DNA of 64,000 nt, taken from Tissierellales bacterium. Its GTDB lineage: Bacteria > Bacillota > Clostridia > Tissierellales > VENL01. Positions 61,032 to 64,000 of this stretch are shown one piece after another. The translations under genes were made by a program, and so were the position numbers. Under the pieces are notes generated by a model. That model was not told the origin of the DNA, searched no databases, and saw only the letters and a list, made by a program, of their open reading frames with translations. The stretch is taken from NCBI GenBank assembly GCA_028280805.1, contig JANQLB010000090.1, positions 1 to 64,000 on the forward strand, in the 5' to 3' direction. Position 1 is the stretch's first letter, and every line of letters begins with the position of its first letter.

Positions 61032-61847
61032 ATGAATATAAATATAGTAGTTTTTGCAGCAGGGTTTTTGATAACTTATATTTCATTACCATATTTTATA
61101 TTAATGCTTACACAAGGTAACTGCTTAGAAAAAAACTATTTACAAAAAGAAATCCCTATAAGTATTGGAGTCGTTTTTGTGATTATTCAAGTATTTATTT
61201 GCTTGATAATATCATTTTTTTTTATCAGACTTCAATCTTTATTGTTTTTGTACTCTGCTGTTATAGTTATAGTTTCTTTAGTAAGCTTATTAGATGACCT
61301 GATTGGTGAAAGAGAAATTAAGGGTTTAAAACAGCATATAAGTTTATTAATCCGTGGTAAATTAACTACAGGAGGTTTAAAAGCAATTATAGGCTTTACA
61401 GCTTCTGTTATAATCTCTGTCAAATTATTTGAAAGTTGGATAAGTTTTATTATTAATATTTTAATAATAGCTTTATTTTCAAACATCATTAATATGTTTG
61501 ACTTAAGACCCGGTCGTGCATTAAAAGTTTTTATACTTATTTCAATATTTCTGACTACAACTGCATTTATTCGAGATTTAGATTTTATTATCTTTTCAGT
61601 ACTAGGTATAGTGTTAGCTTATTTACCTAATGACATTAAAGGTTTATCAATGATGGGAGATATAGGAGCAAATTTTCTGGGAATGACTTTAGGATTTTAC
61701 TGTGTAGTTTCTCAGCATTTTTCACTTAAATTTGCTTTATTAATAATATTAATACTAATTCATGTAGTTGGAGAATTTTATTCATTTTCAACAATCATTG
61801 ATAAAAACAGATTATTAAGGTATTTTGACAACCTCGGTAGACAATAA
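61032..61847 (+). CDS. MraY/WecA-family glycosyl-1-phosphate transferase-like membrane protein
   Basis: 271 residues, about eight membrane segments. LVSLLDDLIGE (DD metal motif), NIINMFDLRPGRALK (the NxxNxxD-type motif) and MGDIGANFLGMTLGFY (GD motif) correspond to MraY/WecA motifs. It would move a sugar-phosphate to undecaprenyl phosphate. Shorter than MraY and without the C-terminal His loop. It lies in the steAB cluster, so a division- or spore-envelope polymer is a reasonable guess. Confidence 0.78.
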   Translation: MNINIVVFAAGFLITYISLPYFILMLTQGNCLEKNYLQKEIPISIGVVFVIIQVFICLIISFFFIRLQSLLFLYSAVIVIVSLVSLLDDLIGEREIKGLKQHISLLIRGKLTTGGLKAIIGFTASVIISVKLFESWISFIINILIIALFSNIINMFDLRPGRALKVFILISIFLTTTAFIRDLDFIIFSVLGIVLAYLPNDIKGLSMMGDIGANFLGMTLGFYCVVSQHFSLKFALLIILILIHVVGEFYSFSTIIDKNRLLRYFDNLGRQ

Positions 61848-61861
61848 GGGGAGGAATAATT

Positions 61862-62944
61862 TTGTTTAATTTTAAATTAGCAATAGTAGGAACTATTATA
61901 GATGAAGATCAAGAAACAGCATTAATTGAAATTAATATAAATAATACTGTAACAAAAGCCATTAATTATAACACACTTACCGGTAAAGTTAATGAGGGTG
62001 ACTTAGTATTGGTAAATACTACTGCTGTTGAACTTTGCTTAGGAACAGGAGGGTATCATTTTGTTATACATAATTATAGGTATTCTGAGAAAAGTATTGA
62101 CTCATCAGGTCATATAATGAAATTAAGGTATACACCATATCAAATAAAGGTTCAAGCTTCAGAGGAACAAGATAGTCCGTATCATAATAGTATAAAGTCA
62201 TTTGAAAGCTTGGATGGAGCATTGGTACTTGTTGGTTCACTGCATAGTATGATTGCTCCTGTGGCTTGTATGATAAAGTGGCTAAAGCCTGACGCCAAAA
62301 TTAACTACATTATGACTGATGCAGGAGCATTACCTATGTCATTTAGTAATAATGTAAAACAACTTAAATCTAAACAAATAATAAATAATACTATTACAAT
62401 TGGACATTCATTTGGAGGAGATTTTGAATGTGTTAATGTTTATACTGGTTTAATAACTGCTAAAGAGATATTACATAGTGATGTAACTATAGTTTGTATG
62501 GGACCGGGTATAGTAGGTACTGCTACAAAATATGGATATAGCGGGATTGAGCAAGGATATATTTTAGATGCCGTAAATACCCTTCAAGGTTTTTCATGTG
62601 CAGTACCAAGAATAAGCTTTTCTGACACAAGAAAAAGACATAACGGTATTAGTCATCATACATTAACAGTATTAGGTGAAATAGCATTATCAAAATGTAA
62701 TTTAATTTTACCTGCATTATCTGAAGAACAGGATTTTATTATAAGAAAACAGTTAATTGACTGTAACATAATAGAAAAACATAATATTATTTATGAAGAT
62801 GGAACTGACATAAAAAAAGCCTTAGATTACTTTAACTTAAAAACAACTACTATGGGTAGAGGTTACAATGAAGACAGAGAATTTTTTATTTCTCTTGGGG
62901 CTGTTGGTAAAGCTGCTGTAGCTTATCTTGATAATGAGAAATAG
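61862..62944 (+). CDS. DUF3866 family protein
   Basis: TTG 61862 with GGGGAGG 9 nt upstream. 360 residues. The sequence (VNEGDLVLVNTTAVELCLGTGGYHFVIHN; GYILDAVNTLQGFSCAVPRISFSDTRKRHNGISHHTLTVLGEIAL) matches the DUF3866 layout conserved near steAB and spoIIM in Clostridia and Actinobacteria. Role unknown. Its last 57 bp overlap the minus-strand MciZ-like gene. Confidence 0.85.
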   Translation: MFNFKLAIVGTIIDEDQETALIEININNTVTKAINYNTLTGKVNEGDLVLVNTTAVELCLGTGGYHFVIHNYRYSEKSIDSSGHIMKLRYTPYQIKVQASEEQDSPYHNSIKSFESLDGALVLVGSLHSMIAPVACMIKWLKPDAKINYIMTDAGALPMSFSNNVKQLKSKQIINNTITIGHSFGGDFECVNVYTGLITAKEILHSDVTIVCMGPGIVGTATKYGYSGIEQGYILDAVNTLQGFSCAVPRISFSDTRKRHNGISHHTLTVLGEIALSKCNLILPALSEEQDFIIRKQLIDCNIIEKHNIIYEDGTDIKKALDYFNLKTTTMGRGYNEDREFFISLGAVGKAAVAYLDNEK

Positions 62945-63050
62945 CATCTTCTAAAGTACTGTGTATCAGTGACATCTTATGAATTTCTCTAAATACATCT
63001 TTTGCTTTACCTGTCAAGCATAGTTTTTTTGTACATATTATTTTTACCAT
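62886..63050 (-). CDS. MciZ-like small protein (Z-ring inhibitor candidate)
   Basis: 54 residues on the minus strand, too short for usual ORF cut-offs. The ATG at 63050 has the strong site AAGGGGG 8 nt upstream. It reads MVKIICTKKLCLTGKAKDVF, then REIHKMSLIHSTLEDAISHY and a Gln-rich tail to TAA at 62886. In Bacillus the 40-residue FtsZ inhibitor MciZ lies beside nudF and spoIIM and contains GVVLVGKAWEIRAKLKEYG; the core LTGKA-helix and later D-I turn are similar here. The 3' end is antisense to the DUF3866 gene. Homology is inferred from position and pattern. Confidence 0.65.
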   Translation of the reverse strand: MVKIICTKKLCLTGKAKDVFREIHKMSLIHSTLEDAISHYQDKLQQLYQQPQEK

Positions 63051-63166
63051 TATTATTACCCCCTTAAACTTTACAAAAGTTAAAATAGTTATATAATATA
63101 GATTATAGATGTTACATTATAATATGCTTGTACAATAATTATTATTCCTTTAAGGAGGTTTTTTAT

Positions 63167-63703
63167 TTGATTTTTGAAGAAAAAACAATGAAAAGTGAAA
63201 AATTATACGAAGGACGAATTATTAATCTTAGATTAGAAACTGTAGAGCTTCCTGATAAAAAATATACAAAAAGAGAAATTATTGACCATCCCGGAAGTGT
63301 GGGTATTGTACCTGTTACTACAGATAATAAAATAATTTTAGTTAAGCAGTTTAGAAAACCCATTGAAAAACCTTTGCTTGAAATTCCAGCAGGGAAGCTT
63401 GAACATGGAGAAGAACCTTTAGGATGTGCAGTTAGAGAATTAAAGGAGGAAACAGGGTTTGATTGTGACAAAATTCAATTTCTTTTTGAATTTTATACTT
63501 CTCCGGGCTTTTGTAACGAAAAGACGTACCTGTTTTTAGCAACTGGTTTATATGAAGGAGTTGCAGAACCTGAAAATGATGAATATATTGAAGTTGTAAA
63601 ATTTGAAATTGATGAGCTTTTAAATATGATACATAATGGTGAAATAACTGATAGTAAGACTATTATTGGCGTGATTATGGCAGATAATTTTTTAAATAAG
63701 TAA
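63167..63703 (+). CDS. nudF: NUDIX ADP-ribose pyrophosphatase
   Basis: TTG 63167 with AAGGAGG 8 nt upstream; an upstream in-frame start (63128) overlaps that site. 178 residues. The Nudix box is GKLEHGEEPLGCAVRELKEE then TGF (GX5EX7REUXEEXGU). The N-terminal dimer strand (YEGRIINLRLETVELPDKK) and the downstream FYTSPGFCNEKTYLFLA are typical of ADP-ribose hydrolases. Cleaves ADP-ribose to AMP and ribose-5-phosphate. Beside mciZ-like and spoIIM, as in Bacillus. Confidence 0.92.
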   Translation: MIFEEKTMKSEKLYEGRIINLRLETVELPDKKYTKREIIDHPGSVGIVPVTTDNKIILVKQFRKPIEKPLLEIPAGKLEHGEEPLGCAVRELKEETGFDCDKIQFLFEFYTSPGFCNEKTYLFLATGLYEGVAEPENDEYIEVVKFEIDELLNMIHNGEITDSKTIIGVIMADNFLNK

Positions 63704-63727
63704 ATACATATACCTAAAGTAATAATG

Positions 63728-63775
63728 TCCCCTTTATAAGCATAATATCTTATAAGAGCTTGTATGAAAGGGGGA
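63728..63775 (+). promoter_or_regulatory. Hairpin covering the spoIIM ribosome site
   Basis: tccccttt (63728-63735) can pair with aaaggggga (63767-63775), which is the ribosome site of spoIIM; inner ataagc/gcttgtat extends the stem. If formed it would mask translation initiation. Confidence 0.5.
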
Positions 63776-63780
63776 TTAAA

Positions 63781-64000
63781 TTGTTTTTAAAACTACGGAA
63801 TTTATTTAATAAACATTTTAAAGAGAATTTTTTATTATATTTCATATGTATAGTTTCTTTGATGATTGGAATATCTGGCGGAGCTATAACTATTAGAATA
63901 TTAGATGATGGTCAGAAAAAAGAATTGATTGATTTTCTGGATTCTTTTTTTAGAATATTAAATGAAGGCGATATAAACAGCTTTACCTTACTAAAGCAGT
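63781..64000 (+). CDS. spoIIM: Stage II sporulation protein M, 3' truncated by window edge
   Basis: TTG 63781 after AAAGGGGG. 73 visible residues: MFLKLRNLFNKHFKENFLLY, a first membrane helix (FICIVSLMIGISGGAITIRI), then an extracytoplasmic stretch (LDDGQKKELIDFLDSF). The N-terminus, the nudF neighbourhood and orientation fit SpoIIM, part of the SpoIIDMP engulfment peptidoglycan machine. The rest lies beyond the window. Confidence 0.88.
   Translation, partial: MFLKLRNLFNKHFKENFLLYFICIVSLMIGISGGAITIRILDDGQKKELIDFLDSFFRILNEGDINSFTLLKQ

Noticed and set aside
1-64000. CRISPR arrays, rRNA and tRNA genes
   Set aside because: No regularly spaced repeats and no cloverleaf or rRNA signatures were seen on either strand by eye.

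Overview
The window is AT-rich (roughly 30% GC by eye) and reads as the chromosome of a spore-forming, anaerobic Gram-positive bacterium of the Clostridia/Tissierellia type. The evidence is the spoIIIAA-AH operon, spoIVB-spo0A, partial spoIIM, strong GGAGG ribosome binding sites, many TTG/GTG starts, a clostridial type IV pilus operon and the OLE RNA locus. No tRNA, rRNA or CRISPR array was seen.

Layout. 1-5.2 kb is a patchy accessory zone: a cut CPBP protease, a GNAT acetyltransferase, an S41 lipoprotein, a degraded gene tail, a GC-richer antibiotic-kinase-like gene on the minus strand, and two copies of a dispersed inverted repeat. 5.2-12.1 kb carries a SprT-like metalloprotein, a holin-like membrane protein, a diguanylate cyclase and a divergent type IIA topoisomerase pair. 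12.4-16.7 kb looks like a peptide-signalling island. It holds a Rap-like TPR protein with a Phr-like exported peptide, a 50-aa orphan, two tandem near-identical 30-aa ORFs behind a consensus promoter, and an XRE-TPR regulator of RRNPP architecture. 16.8-34 kb holds cca and a complete type IV pilus operon (pilB, T, C, pilin, D, M, N, O, minor pilins, a VWA protein), then comFB and aroK. From 34 kb on the genes are core: efp, a CD1247-type protein, spoIIIAA-AH, an Asp23 protein, nusB, a Kae1-like gene, xseA, xseB, ispA, OLE RNA, oapA, dxs, tlyA, argR, recN, spoIVB and spo0A. After a small insertion-prone gap come a Ca-type P-ATPase, steA/steB, a glycosyltransferase, a MraY-like gene, a DUF3866 gene, nudF and spoIIM.

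How the parts fit. The 45.4-46.0 kb block between ispA and dxs has a sigma-A promoter, about 610 nt of GC-richer noncoding sequence, a terminal hairpin and oapA just after it; this is the known genomic setting of OLE RNA. PilB carries two 24-residue MshEN motifs, ComFB proteins are c-di-GMP-binding in other phyla, and a GGDEF enzyme with an I-site lies nearby, so c-di-GMP control of the pili is plausible. spo0A has a sigma-H-type promoter overlapped by a 0A box. A 54-aa minus-strand ORF antisense to the end of the DUF3866 gene, next to nudF, has the position and core motif of MciZ, the FtsZ inhibitor.

The strongest leads are the OLE locus, the two TPR regulator/small-peptide modules, the MciZ candidate, and the VWA pilus protein with a large insertion after its MIDAS motif.
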